64,000 nt of DNA from Muscardinus avellanarius (Eukaryota > Chordata > Mammalia > Rodentia > Gliridae): assembly GCA_963383645.1 (NCBI GenBank), contig OY726574.1, forward strand, positions 61,074,894 to 61,138,893, in the 5' to 3' direction. A model generated the notes under the pieces. That model did not search any database. It was not told the origin of the DNA and saw nothing but the letters and a program-made list of their open reading frames with translations. Position 1 is the stretch's first letter; the number at the start of each line of letters is the position of its first letter. The position numbers were made by a program, and so were the translations under genes. This document shows, piece by piece, positions 33,842 to 45,479 of the stretch.

Positions 33842-34164
33842 AGTAAAAAGAATTGTTTGCAAGGTATGTTCTCTTCCAAAAATAATATTTATCTAGGGCT
33901 AGGAGTGATGGCGTCCTGCCAGGAGAGGTTCCCCTTGCCTTTTGCAGGCCAAAAATGGGTATGAAATTTGTGCCCAGACCTGGCCCCCTGGCCCTTGCTG
34001 GGTAGTAGGGATGTAAGGGTGTCCAGGGTGAGGCTCTGCGCTGACGGAGCTCATGGAAAAACTGAAGAGGTGCTCAGGTCAGCTGGCCCTTCGGTTTCTA
34101 AATAGAAACCATGTAGGAATAGAAGAGGAATTTCCCTAATGTACACGATGTACATTCACAAACA
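33842..34164. other. Unassigned intron
   Basis: No feature seen. Confidence 0.45.
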
Positions 34165-34336
34165 GATTAGAGTCAATCACTAAGCCAAGTAGGAGAGGAA
34201 GGAGGGGGAGGAAACCAGCAGGAATTGGGGAGGGGCTAAATGAGTGATGTGTGTACGGACGCCTCCGCCATCTTGTACTCCATTAAGCTGTATGACTACA
34301 CTGCACCAATTTAAAAAAAAAAAAAAAATTGAAGAG
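34165..34336 (+). mobile_element. L1-like 3' end with A tail
   Basis: Begins near TCAATCACTAAGCC, then a purine-rich tract, GGGGCTAAATGAGTGATGTG and CACCAATTTAAAA. Sister copy of 8884-9042. Confidence 0.6.
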
Positions 34337-34669
34337 GAGAGGAGAGGAGAGGCAGCTCCTTCTCAAGAGCCAACCTGGCGAAGGAGCTGGGGGCCCCCGG
34401 GCGTCAGCTCCAGAGCCAGGAGGATGGCAGTGCGCGTGTCGGAGCTGCAGTGCAGCCGGCCGGGGTCTTCAGGTACTAGTTAGAGGGAGGAGACAGAATA
34501 CAATTTCCGATGTTCTCAATGTTTTGTTCTTAAAATGAGATAACGTGCATTATGAGGGTGTCCAGCATGCACTTGGAGCAGATGGTGGAAGGGAAGGGAC
34601 GGGCTCGGGTGATCACAGGGAAGCAAGCCTTGCATAGTTTTCTGTTACTTTTTATAAACTAGAGAACCA
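34337..34669. other. Unassigned intron
   Basis: (GAGGA)n-like stretch at the left edge. No gene. Confidence 0.45.
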
Positions 34670-34876
34670 GGGCGTGGTGGCGCACGCTTGTAATCCCAGC
34701 ATTCAGGAGGCTGAGGCAGGAGGATCGGGGTTCATAGACAGCCTCAGTTACTTAGACCCTTGCAACTCAGTGAGACCCTGTTTCAAAATAAAGAATAAAA
34801 ATAGGGCTGGGGGTGTAGCTCAGAGGTAGAGTGTTCCTGGGTTCCATCCCCAGTACTGCAAAAAATAAAAAATAAA
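34670..34876 (+). mobile_element. B1-ID SINE, A-type
   Basis: GAGAACCAG before and TAAACCAGAGG after suggest imperfect target duplications. Confidence 0.93.
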
Positions 34877-34941
34877 CCAGAGGATGGTATGCCTGGTGGC
34901 TCCCCACGTTTTTCTTCTCAACCCAGCAGACTGAAGCTATG

Positions 34942-34993
<52 letters not shown>

Positions 34994-35187
34994 GAGGATG
35001 GAACCCAGAGGCTTTCTACTTCTGGGCTATACTCCCAGACCTATTTTATATTTTATCTGGAACACAGAGTCTCACTAAATTGCTGAGAGCCTCACTAAGT
35101 AGCTGAGGATGGCTTTGAACCTACATAATCCTCCTGTCTCAGCCTCCCAAGCGCAGGGATTACAAGTGTGCACCACCACGCCCGGCT
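34942..35187 (-). mobile_element. B1-ID SINE with (GT)n tail
   Basis: (GT)n at 34942-34989 replaces the antisense A tail. AGCTATGTT repeats on both sides. Confidence 0.93.
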
Positions 35188-35732
35188 TGCAGCTATGTTT
35201 AAAAGGTGGCTTTGCGCAGGCCTGGAATTTGTTGGGAAGGTGGAAAGGCTCAGGTGTGGCTCCACTTGTCTTCCCCCATCAGATGTCAAGATCCCAGGCT
35301 TTCTCTTCTTTTCCTCGTCTTTCTTTCTTCACTCTTACCAGCTCCAGCTCCTGTAACAGGTGAATTTTAAAACAAATCGATGGAGCAAAGGTGTCTGTTG
35401 CTGCCGCTCCTCTCCTCCGGGAGTCTCCGGAGCCGGGCTACTTGTCCTCTTTCTCCTCTGTGGGTCGTGAATGGGATGGTGAATGCTGGTCCAGGTGGAT
35501 GGGCTGATAGATGGAGGACTAGCCCGTATGCAGCTTGCCTGGGCAGGTGCCCGCTGGTGCTCTGTCTACTAAGTTTACAAACAGCACATCAACACTTACA
35601 TGTTACAGGGTGGTACAGCAGACAACAGCGGTGCTCGTGGACCACTGAACATTTCTAGGCATTGTCTGGTGATTCCTAAGATAGACGTTGCCTGGTTTAT
35701 TTACTTACTTACTTACTTTACTTGTTTATTTT
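35188..35732. other. Unassigned intron
   Basis: C/T-rich at 35290-35345. No gene. Confidence 0.45.
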
Positions 35733-35970
35733 TGATATTGGGGATTCAACCCAGGGGCATTCTGCTTTTGAGCTATACCCCTAGCCTTAAAAAAAAATTT
35801 ATATATATATATATATATGTTTGCAACAGGGTCTCACGAAGTTGTTGAGACTCTTGCTAATTTTCTGAGGGCCTTGCTAAGTTGCTGAGGCTGGCCTTAA
35901 GCCAGAGATCCTCCTGTTTCAGCCTCCCAAGCATTGGGATTACTGCGGGCATTCGCCACCATGCATGGCA
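35733..35970 (-). mobile_element. B1-ID SINE, older, with (TA)n in linker
   Basis: Antisense ID, linker expanded to (TA)n at 35800-35818, diverged B1. Confidence 0.85.
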
Positions 35971-36130
35971 AACAGTACCGGATTTCATGCTCATAAATGA
36001 CCTCCGCTTTTCAGAACTGGAAATGAGCTCAGAGGCTAAAGCAAGATGACCGATATCAGGTAAAATGTCCGTGGACAAAGCTGAGGGTCAAATCTCATTA
36101 TCCCTGTGCCAAAGCCACCAAGCTATGGTA

Positions 36131-36483
36131 CAAGTTGAACATCCCTCAGTCCACGCCCCTATATCTGAAATGCTCCAGACCCCACCACATTTTTAGCATT
36201 TTCAAGATGCTAAATAGAAGTGCCCCACACTGACCTCACGTGGCAGGTGCCTGAACAGTACTGTACAGTTACCTTCCGGCTTTGTGAACAAGGGGTGCAT
36301 AAAACATAAGTGAATTTTATGTAGACTCAGGTGAATTTTATGTAGATTCATAAGTGAATTTTATGTAGACCCAAGATAACTTATTATATATATGCAGGTA
36401 CTCCAAAATCTGAAAAAAAAAAAAAACATTGAAACCTAAAAGATTTTTGGTTCCTATTTTTTCAGTTAAGGGATCCTCACCTG
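36131..36483. mobile_element. Tigger-like DNA transposon relic (MITE)
   Basis: Imperfect terminal inverted repeats CAAGTTGAACATCCCTCAG and GGGATCCTCACCTG, flanked by TA on both sides. Internal triplicated GTGAATTTTATGTAGA at 36310-36370. Family from memory. Confidence 0.65.
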
Positions 36484-36602
36484 TACCTGGTACTTTGACC
36501 ATGTCAGACACAACTACCAGCACAGTGCATTCACTGTGAGCATAACCTGCTTCTGTTTTGAGATCCTGGACGTCTTTGTATACTTCCTTGTTTAATTTTA
36601 TT

Positions 36603-36795
36603 TATTTGTTTATTTTTTGGCACTTGGTATTGAACCCCAGGGACATTCTACTTCCAAGCTACACCTCTGGTTCTTTTTATTTTTTTCTTTTGAAACAAGT
36701 TCCTTCTGCGTGGCTGAGGTTGGCCTTGAAGCTGTGACCCTCTTATCTCAGCCTCCCAAGTATCGGGATGACAGGGTGCCCCACCACACACAGCT
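36603..36795 (-). mobile_element. B1-ID SINE, diverged
   Basis: Antisense ID (tattgaaccccagggacatt) and B1. Confidence 0.85.
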
Positions 36796-37576
36796 GTGTG
36801 CTTCTCTTTGGATTGGTTAGCTGAATCCAGTAATAGATGGACGGCTCCAGCTCTAAAGGGCGTTGAGTAGAGGGACTGAGAACCGGGGGACACTAGTTCC
36901 GGAACACTTAACAGCTGTCTCTCTGTTTTGGAGACTGACCTTCAGACGGTCCTTGAGTAGGTTTGCTCATTCTGGAGACTATCTTGCACCGTAACCAAAA
37001 GAACTGCAACTGGCAGGGGAAGATCAGGATAGATGCTGCTGTGTGGAATATTGCTTTGACAAGACGGTTTTCCTAAGCTGGGAGCCCTTAGTTGAAGGGA
37101 AGATCCCAGGTCCGTGGGCCAGTGGGTCTAGGTAGTCTTCCGGATGGGTTTTTTTTTTTCTTTCTTCTTTATTCAGCAAAATAATTTTTTAAAAATCTAG
37201 GCACTTACCTTGTACACTGTTAAGTTCATAATGGAAAATTCCACCCTTTTGATGTGGTTCAGATGGAGAGAATTTATGCTCCATAGCCAATAATTGACAT
37301 CTTAAAATACAACTTTTACAAAGACCTTTTAATGGTCTCCATCAGAGAAGTCAGATACCAGTGTCCATTTAAAAACACATAAACAAGCTTTTACTTAATT
37401 GAAACAAAATTTACCTCCCTGACACTTCTCCTTGAACTGGTATCCTACCTAGCATGTTCAAGTATGAAAGTCTTTTACTGATTACTTATCAGACTTCAAT
37501 GCAGCAAAACTATGCATATGACTGACATTTTTATTTAAATATCTTTAATTTTATTAAACATAAATTGCCTTTTAAA
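36796..37576. other. Unassigned intron
   Basis: AT-rich, T10 tract near 37148. No gene. Confidence 0.45.
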
Positions 37577-37767
37577 TTTTTGAACCTGGCGATTGAAACC
37601 AGGAGCCCTCTACCACTTAGCTACATCCTTAGTCATTTTTATTTATTTATTTATTTTTTGGGGGATAGGATTTCCCTCATTTGCCCAAGCTGGCCTTGAA
37701 CTAGTGATCTTCTTACCTTAGTCTCCTGAGTAGCTGAGATTATAGGCATGTGCCACCATGCCCAGTA
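37577..37767 (-). mobile_element. Old B1-ID SINE
   Basis: Divergent antisense copy with (TTTA)n linker, ending GTGCCACCATGCCCAGT. Confidence 0.8.
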
Positions 37768-37779
37768 TAGGTGCTAAAA

Positions 37780-38700
37780 TCGATCCAGTTGAGATATCAC
37801 TCACATTAAATCATTAAAAATTTATTGGATAAATACTTCAGAAATCAATCAAGCTTTGAACAAATTAGTTTCTGGGGATCAATATTATTTACTGCTAGAT
37901 TTAAATTGAATGAACTGCTAATTCTGTTTCTACTGTTCCTTTTTATAAATGTGTCCGAAGCAACTTTGTTTATATATATATATGCAAGGGCTTTTGGTAT
38001 TGGTCCTGTTGCTTCTTGGGATACTTTTCAAGGAACAGGCCAAGATTCACATTTTGATTTAGCATCAATCATGATTTTTAATGATCTGCCAGCTGGTATT
38101 TGATTAGGGTCATTCTCAGAATTGTTGAAAGAGAAAACTGAAAATCAGCTCCCCTCCAAGAAACTTCTTGTCGGGTCATGCACTTTACGTTTGCTGGGAA
38201 GCAGACCAAGAGCTCTGCCAAGATTCATCAATCACCTGTTACTTTTTAACGTGATGATACTGGGTTTAATGCAGAAATACAGAGGAGTGGCTATGAAACC
38301 AAGAGTAACGCTGATTTATTTACACATCAGTCACTGTGTGCTTTAAAAATATGTAGTATAGTGTGTACAATTATATCACCATTTTATCATCTCCCTCTAT
38401 AAAGAGGCGATATAGGCTAATCAGTGAATGAGAAATCTCTCTCACATGATCTGATTAGCACACATACCCTCATCAGAGTTGTCTGTCAAACCAGCCTTTC
38501 AATCATAAAAGGTCTTTTTAAATTTCAGATACGTTTAAATTTGCATTTTGAGGAAAAATTAAGATCGAAAAGAAATAGCATATTAAGCGGTTTAACCAAT
38601 TTTAAAATGATGTACATTTAAAATAATTATATTTTTAATAGGTTATAAAGCCTTGAGAAATCTATTCTTTTTCTTATTATTTCATGGGAATGCAAGCAAA
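37780..38700. other. Repeat-poor AT-rich intronic block
   Basis: About 900 bp of single-copy-looking sequence between an old SINE and an (AT)n run. Short ATATATA at 37970-37983. No coding or RNA signal recognised. Confidence 0.4.
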
Positions 38701-38701
38701 T

Positions 38702-38704
<3 letters not shown>

Positions 38705-38736
<32 letters not shown>
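38705..38736 (+). repeat. (TA)n microsatellite
   Basis: 16 TA units. Confidence 0.95.
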
Positions 38737-38739
<3 letters not shown>

Positions 38740-38807
38740 TATGGGCTATTATAACATGAGGATTACAATGAAAAAGCATACTATTTTTTCCTGGCAGTTT
38801 TTGCTCT

Positions 38808-39003
38808 ATTTTTTTTTTTTTTTTGGTACTTGGGTTCCTGGAAGCCCTTCTGCCTCCGTGCTACACTCCCAGACCTATTTTACATTTTTAAATTTGGAAA
38901 CAGTATCTCTTAAGCCAGCTGAGGCTGGCTCCAAACCAGCGCAATCCTCCTGTCTCTGCCTTCCAAGCTGGGATTACAAGTGTGCGCCACCACGCCCGGC
39001 TTT
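38808..39003 (-). mobile_element. B1-ID SINE, B-type
   Basis: T-tract, GGTTCCTGGAAGCCC, CTTAAGCCAGC and head end GCGCCACCACGCCCGGC. Confidence 0.93.
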
Positions 39004-39007
39004 AGGG

Positions 39008-39206
39008 CCACAACTTTCATACCAGTGCTTGGGAGGCTGAGGCAGGAGGATTGCAGGATTGCAGCTAGCTTCAGCAATTCAGCAAAACCCTCAAAAACAA
39101 CTTAGACTCTGTTTAAAAAATAGGGGTTTGGGGGTATAGGTCAGAGATAGAATTACTCTGGATCCAATCCCCAGCATAACACACACACATACACACACAC
39201 ACACAC
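39008..39206 (+). mobile_element. B1-ID SINE with (AC)n tail
   Basis: Lies head-to-head with the preceding copy. Loose ID tail ending in CACACACA. Confidence 0.82.
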
Positions 39207-39430
39207 TACACTTCCCAAGGACCTGATGATCCAGCATTGTATGTAATTCCCATATATTTAATAAGAGAGAGGTAGTTATGTGCTGCCAAAGACAGATTGT
39301 TACAGCAGCTACCATATTTTTATTAAGCTTTTTATGGGGATTACTGTAATTGGAAAAATTGCTACACACACAAATATTTGATTAAATAAACTTTAGCTTT
39401 CTCACTGTATAATGCAAAGTCTAAACTAGA

Positions 39431-39478
<48 letters not shown>

Positions 39479-39691
39479 CATACACACATGTATATATGTA
39501 TATATGTATACATATTTGGTGGTACTGGGGTTCCTGGAAACCCTTCTACTTCTGGGCTACACTCCCAGACTTTTCTTTTATTTGGAAACGGGGTCTCTTA
39601 AGCCAGTGCGGCTGGCTTTGAACCTGCATGATCTTCCTGTCTCCTCTTCCCAAGTGCAGGGATTACAAGCGTGCGCCACCACGCCCGGCAG
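39431..39691 (-). mobile_element. B1-ID SINE, B-type, with (CT)n(TA)n tail
   Basis: (TC)n 39431-39454 and (TA)n in place of the T-tract. AGATCTC on both sides marks the target site. Confidence 0.92.
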
Positions 39692-40586
39692 ATCTCATAT
39701 TTTTGTGTATCATTTGAAAAATTTAGAAGGGATTATGGTTAAAAGAATCTTTGTGAGGAATCTCTGCACTCTGAGCTATTCAAAGGCTCTTTGCAGCTAG
39801 TAGCATGTTGGGAGTGTGAATATATGTGCTCACAAGAAGAATGATTGCACTTCGATTTACTTAAAACAATTCTGAGGGTTTAGTAATTACCAGTCTTCGT
39901 TATTTATTATTTAATGTCATTAGCTCGTCAGTGTGAAATGCATTCTTTGACCAACGTCATGAAGGAAGCTGTATGTTTGTTGCGTTGTATAATATGTCTA
40001 ATTTTATGACATCTGCTGAGGGACAAAGTACTGTATTCCTAGTATACTGTTTTGCCCTTTCGGGGGAACATGGATGGGATGGGAAGAGACAGGAAGCCCT
40101 ACAGCGAGTGTCTGGTGCTGGGATGGCCGCTAATGAAGACTTGCTTGAAGAGGTTTATGTTGTTTCTTGGGTAGAGACACTGTAGTGTGACTCTTGAGGG
40201 TGTTAACTCTTTTTAGAAGATTGAAATCTGTTCAGAGAGCACAAGGAGGAAAGGAGAGCCTCTGATACCCTTTGGCCCATGACCGTTGTGTACCTTAAAT
40301 TTCCCTGTACACACACAGCACGGCCCCGGGGGCTTTACCCTCACGCTGGAGATGACAGAGTGAGCCCAGGGCTGCGGGACTTGCAGAGGGGGTTGTAGTG
40401 TTTGAAAATGTCGGGCCCAAGACACCAGGACCTGGCTGAGATCTGCTTCTCGTGATTTCAGTTATGGTCTTCCTCTGTGGTGTTGCCAAATATTTCATGC
40501 CTGACTGCGTCAACTATACCTTCTGCAATTAAGACAGATGATTATGACTTGAAGATTATTCAGATGTAAGATGTTAGCTTGTAAGT
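39692..40586. other. Unassigned intron
   Basis: About 900 bp with no recognised repeat or gene. Confidence 0.45.
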
Positions 40587-40892
40587 CAGAACACGCATCC
40601 TTTGGTATGGGGGGGTTAATTCCTGGACCCTTGAGACCAGAGTCCATGGGTGTTCAGGTATTTTATGCAAAATGTGCTTGTAACCCTGTGGACATGTTCT
40701 CATGCACTGTAAGCCCTCTCTGGATGACTTAGAATACCTAATGCAAATAGCTGCTGTACTATAATTTTTAGGTAATAATGAGAACAAAAAAGTCTGCATG
40801 TCTTGTATAGGTGCAGTTATTATTTTTGAGTATTTTCAATGCAGTTTGATTGTATCCATAGGCACTGACCCATGGATACACTGGGCCAACTG
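40587..40892 (+). mobile_element. MER2 (Tigger-group) DNA transposon relic
   Basis: Start CAGAACACGCATCCTTTGG, internal GAATACCTAATGCAAATAG and AAAAGTCTGCATGTC, end GGATACACTGGGCCAACTG follow MER2 along its length. Confidence 0.75.
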
Positions 40893-41105
40893 TAATTTGA
40901 TGAACACTAAGTGTATAAACTCTCTGTTGGACTAGAAAGACTTTACAACATATTTAGTATTCCATCTTTCAACAAAATGTTCCACACGGTTGACAGTGCC
41001 TAGTTGAATTCTCTTCTTGTTCCTGGAAGCAGAATTTTGAGAGAACAGTGAACAGAGGACACAGAGCTGTAGAGGTGTTTAAAATGGCCTGCGTGTCATT
41101 GTACC

Positions 41106-41237
<132 letters not shown>

Positions 41238-41555
41238 TTTACCTCTTCACATGGTGTGGCCTCTTCTTAACATTTCCCTACCATGAAGCCGGTGGCAGGG
41301 TGGCCATGTTACATGGATCTTGAGCTCTGGATAAATGATGGTTTGTTCAGGACCCAGCAAATGTGGGAGCTCAGGCTTCACAAGTTCAATAGGACAGAGG
41401 CAGAGTTTTGTCAGGTACAACTAAGAAAAATGACACAGTAACCAGAATAGACCCTGATCCTTCCTGCCAACGTGAAGTCCAGTTTCTCCTTCGGTTGCCC
41501 TTCAGGAAATAAAGGGATACACCTAATAAGGAGTGTAGTGGTTTTTGTGTATAAG

Positions 41556-41559
<4 letters not shown>
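41238..41559. other. Unassigned intron
   Basis: No feature seen. Confidence 0.45.
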
Positions 41560-41606
<47 letters not shown>

Positions 41607-41907
41607 TACTGGGGTTCCTGAAAACCCTTCTACCTCTAGGCTACACTCCCAGACCTATTTTTAGTATAGATATATACTAAAAAAAAAATATATATATATA
41701 ATATATATATTTTATATAATATATATTATATAGAAATATGTATAAAATATATATAAATATATATTCTTATATATATAAACATATATATATATATTTTTTT
41801 TTAATAGGGTTTCTTAAGCCAGCGAAGCTGGCTTCAAACCTGTGTGATCCTCCTGTCTCTGCCTCCCAAGTGTGGGGATTACAAGCGTGCGCCACCACGC
41901 CTGGCCT
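41560..41907 (-). mobile_element. B1-ID SINE, B-type, expanded by (TA)n
   Basis: (TA)n at 41560-41604 replaces the tail. A second AT-rich expansion of about 140 bp at 41660-41800 separates ID from B1. Confidence 0.9.
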
Positions 41908-42100
41908 GTAAGAATATCTTAATATGCTTCCAGGAGACTGAAGTGGGTGTGGTAAGGATGCTTTCCAGGGTGATGGGTCGTCTAAAATAGAGGTCCTCAA
42001 ACTTCTGGAGAGGCAGAAAGAGGATCCAGTGGAATGCATAAAAAGCAGTGAAACGGCATCCAAATGGGATGAATTTATCTTAATAAAGAAGAGCGGATAT

Positions 42101-42320
42101 AATCAGGAACGGTGGCGCACGCCTGGAATCCGGCGCTCGGGAGGCTGAGACAGGAGGATCGTGGTTCGTGGCAGCCTCGGCTGCTTAGTGAGGCCCTCTG
42201 CAACTCAGTGAGACCCTGTTTCAGAATAAAGCATAGAAACATAGAGCTGGGGTCGTCGCTCGGAGGTAGAATGCCCCTGGGTTCCATTCCCCGTCTTTTG
42301 TACATCCCTGAAGAAAAAAA
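42101..42320 (+). mobile_element. B1-ID SINE, A-type
   Basis: Head CAGGAACGGTGGCGCACG, ID with GGTCGTCGCTCGGAGG. Confidence 0.9.
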
Positions 42321-42869
42321 AGAAAGTGAACTTTGAGTACAAACTGGCAAACGCTGATGCTTAATCCCCGCTTGGAGATGCCAGAGTGAAAGAAGGAAGA
42401 TTTGCTGAAGCTGAGATTTACTCCCATCCTTCTTAAATCTGAAACATCTAAAACATACTGACATGGGTGTGAAAATGAACCAAAGTGGGTTTTTTCTTCT
42501 TTTTTTAAAATAAATTGTTCCCTTAGCCAGTTGTCTTGTAATCCGCACTTGGCTTCCTTCTCTGGAGTTGTTTCTTTGCTGGACTGTTAATGGATTGGTT
42601 AATTTGTGAGCAGCAGTCCTAATTGTATTAAATCTCTACAACCTTATTAAGCATTTGTGCAGAATTAGATCCGAGAGCTTGGAGGAGCAGCCTGCCAGTG
42701 TTTGGGGAGGGGAGTGGGCAGGAAGAGGCGCTTAGGGCGACTGAGTGAGCCTGGACATGGATTAAGACCCCAGGCCAAAGGGAAAGGCAGGGATCTCAAA
42801 GACCCCAGGGCCAAACCCTCAGAAGTATTCTAAAGCACCCATGTTGCTTTGTGGTGGTGCCTAAACACT
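42321..42869. other. Unassigned intron
   Basis: No gene or repeat recognised. Confidence 0.45.
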
Positions 42870-43103
42870 GAGGGAGAGGGAGAGGGGGAAGGAGAGGGAG
42901 GGAGAGAGGGAGGGAGGGAGGGAGAGAGAGAAGGAGAGAGAAGGAAAGAGAGAAGGATGGAAGAGAGGGGAGAGAGAAGGAAGAGAAGAGAGGGAGAAGA
43001 GAGAGGAGAGAAGGATGGAAGAGAGGGGAGAGAGAAGGAAGAGAAGAGAGAGGGAGTGAGGGAGGGAGTGAGGGAGGGAGGGAGTGAGGGAGAGAGCGCG
43101 CGA
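42870..43103 (+). repeat. GGA/GA polypurine tract with 58-bp tandem duplication
   Basis: Almost pure purine. The unit starting AGAAGGATGGAAGAGAGGGG occurs at 42951 and again at 43009. Confidence 0.93.
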
Positions 43104-43552
43104 GCAAGCGAGCATGTAAGCCAGCCCATTCTTTTGGATTTACTTTTATTTTGGGGAAAAGAAATAAGCATGAATTAACAAAATCTCATGAGTGCTAGTG
43201 TCTTATTTAATCCTGTTTGCTCGTGATTATATTTAGGCACCAAGCTAGAGGTAGTCTATGCATAAAGAAAGAGAAACAATTTAAAAAAATATAATTGGAC
43301 CATGTCTATTTTGAAAACTATAGATAATAGCCTGAAATATACTGATTTTTAAAAACCATGGCTGACAGCTGCTTTCTTCTTACAGAAAGTAAGAGAGATG
43401 GATTCCACATGAGAACGCTCACTCTGTCCTTCAGCAGGGGAGGCAGGGAGGATGGGTGTTGAAGTGTTCATGCCAGGCTCTGATGCTCCTGCCAGGGAGT
43501 CTAATTGCTGTATATGATGCATAAATACATCCCTCCACCTTATATAAACCCC

Positions 43553-43555
<3 letters not shown>
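43104..43555. other. Unassigned intron
   Basis: AT-rich, no feature seen. Confidence 0.45.
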
Positions 43556-43599
<44 letters not shown>

Positions 43600-43797
43600 C
43601 TTTTTTTCTTTTTTGGTAGTACAGATTGAACCCAAGGGCATTCTACCCATGAGCTGCATCCCAACCTTTCTTATTTTGAAACAGGGTCTCGCTAGCTTGC
43701 TGAGAGTCTAAGTTGCTGAGGCTGGCCTTGAACCTGCGATCCTTCTGTCTCAGTCTCCAGGCACAGGGATAATAGGCATATGCTACCATGCCTGGCT
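43556..43797 (-). mobile_element. B1-ID SINE with (TTTC)n tail
   Basis: (TTTC)n at 43556-43600 as antisense tail, ID, B1 with loss in its middle. Confidence 0.9.
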
Positions 43798-44129
43798 CTT
43801 TTTATTCTTTAAATGGTGATTACTTAGCATCATGGCAAAAGTAATGGAACTCCAAGTAAAAGGTTTAGCAGCCTGTGTGTTTGATACAAAGTTATTTGTT
43901 CACCATAATATGTATTTGAGCATATTTTTAAGTAAGAAACGCTGAAGGACCCGTTAAGGGTGATAGCCAATTTATACCCTGAAGCTGTCAAACTTTCTCT
44001 GCTTTCTTCATAGCTCCCACTACAACTCACTTAGAGTGTTTTTCTTGTCATCACTGTTGTTTTAAGTCAGATGGTCCCACAGGTTTTCAGAGTCTCCTGG
44101 AAAATAGAAAAATAAAGCCTATAATTAAC
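43798..44129. other. Unassigned intron
   Basis: No feature seen. Confidence 0.4.
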
Positions 44130-44281
44130 GTTTGAAGGTTTACATAATGTACATTGCTGCAGGTGACATGCCTCTGATTTCAGAATTTCAGTCTCTCAAA
44201 CAAAGCTAAATAAGTCCCTTTTCTTTAAAAAGTACCCAGCTCTGGGTATTTTGTTACAGCTACGCAAAGAGGACTAATACA
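44130..44281 (+). mobile_element. ERVL-MaLR LTR 3' end relic
   Basis: CAAAGCTAAATAAGTCCCTT and CCCAGCTCTGGGTATTTTGT TACAG, ending in AGGACTAATACA, the usual MaLR terminus. Confidence 0.7.
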
Positions 44282-44791
44282 GTGGAAAACATAACAGAAA
44301 GGAAGGAATAGATAAGCCACATTGCCTTCCCATGCTGTGGGAGATCGGACTCCCACAGGGTCAGCGGTAGATAGGGTTGCCTCAAGACATCCCCGGGTGT
44401 GTTCTTCCCTACCCTGCAGGGTCCGCTGTTTCTTCTGCCTTGAAGACATCTACCCATTATGGTTGCAACTGATGGCCAGGTGGATGTGTGCCACCCTTCT
44501 CTGGACTTTCTCTGTTCCTAAGCTGAAAGGCACCTTCCTTCTGCAATCCCTCGGGACAGAGCTTTCTGTTGCCATCTCAGACAGTGTGGGGCTCCATAGG
44601 TCCATGTTTCCCTATTTTGGGATTTTTATGAGATTGACGTGACCTTGACAGTCCACTCAAGTCTAGAATTGGAGAGTTGAAATATTAGAGTATATATTAT
44701 ACAAAAGGGGTATTGTTGATAGAGAAAGTATTCCAGAAAGAATGACGTTGTTAAGGTTTAATTGATAAAAACAAATGTAATGAAGTGTGCA
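44282..44791. other. Unassigned intron
   Basis: No gene recognised. Confidence 0.4.
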
Positions 44792-45160
44792 TATTAGTCA
44801 GCATTCTGTGACTGTAACAGAATGTTAAAGATGACCCACATAAAGAGAAAAGGCAGCTGGTGTGGTGGTGCACATAGCATTCACGAGGCTGAGTTGGACC
44901 GTGGCTTGCGGACAGGCTCAGCTACTTAGCGAGGCTCTTTGCAACTCAGTATGACCCTGTTTCAAAATAAAGAATAATAAAATAGGGCTGAGGGTATAGC
45001 TTGGAGGTGAAATTCCCCTGGGTTCAATCACCAATACTACAGGTAAGGGAAAAAAGAGAGAGAAAAGGTTAATTTTGGCTCATGGTTTCAGAAATTTCAG
45101 TCCAGAGTTGTTGGCCCTGTGGACCCACTTGGCAGGAGCCTTGATAAAGGGTTGATCTTG
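44792..45160 (-). mobile_element. ERVL-MaLR LTR relic split by a SINE
   Basis: 44792-44853 (ttagtcagcattctgtgact) and 45059-45160 (ttggctcatggtttcag) are two parts of one antisense LTR. Confidence 0.72.
44854..45058 (+). mobile_element. B1-ID SINE, A-type, inside MaLR
   Basis: AGAGAAAAGG at 44844-44853 and 45059-45068 is the target duplication. Confidence 0.93.
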
Positions 45161-45479
45161 TGGCTTGGATGCAAAAGAAAGGTGTGAAAGGTCTGGATTC
45201 CTGGGGTCCTCTTCAAAGGCATTGACCCCAGGGACCTACGCCTGCCTGCCAGGCCCATCATTTACCAGGAGTTCCAGTGCTTCCAGGTGCACTGCTCTCC
45301 GGGCCCCATCCTGGAGCACACAGGCCTTGGGGGACTGTGTAGTGGGAGTGGCACTGGGAGGTAGACGCGCCCAAGCCCTGAGCTCCGGCGGCCTTCTAAG
45401 TACCTGGCTAGAGTTTCCAAAGATCTTTTCCATATTTGCACGAGGCCAACAAGGAACATGGCTTCTGTTGTAACCTGCA

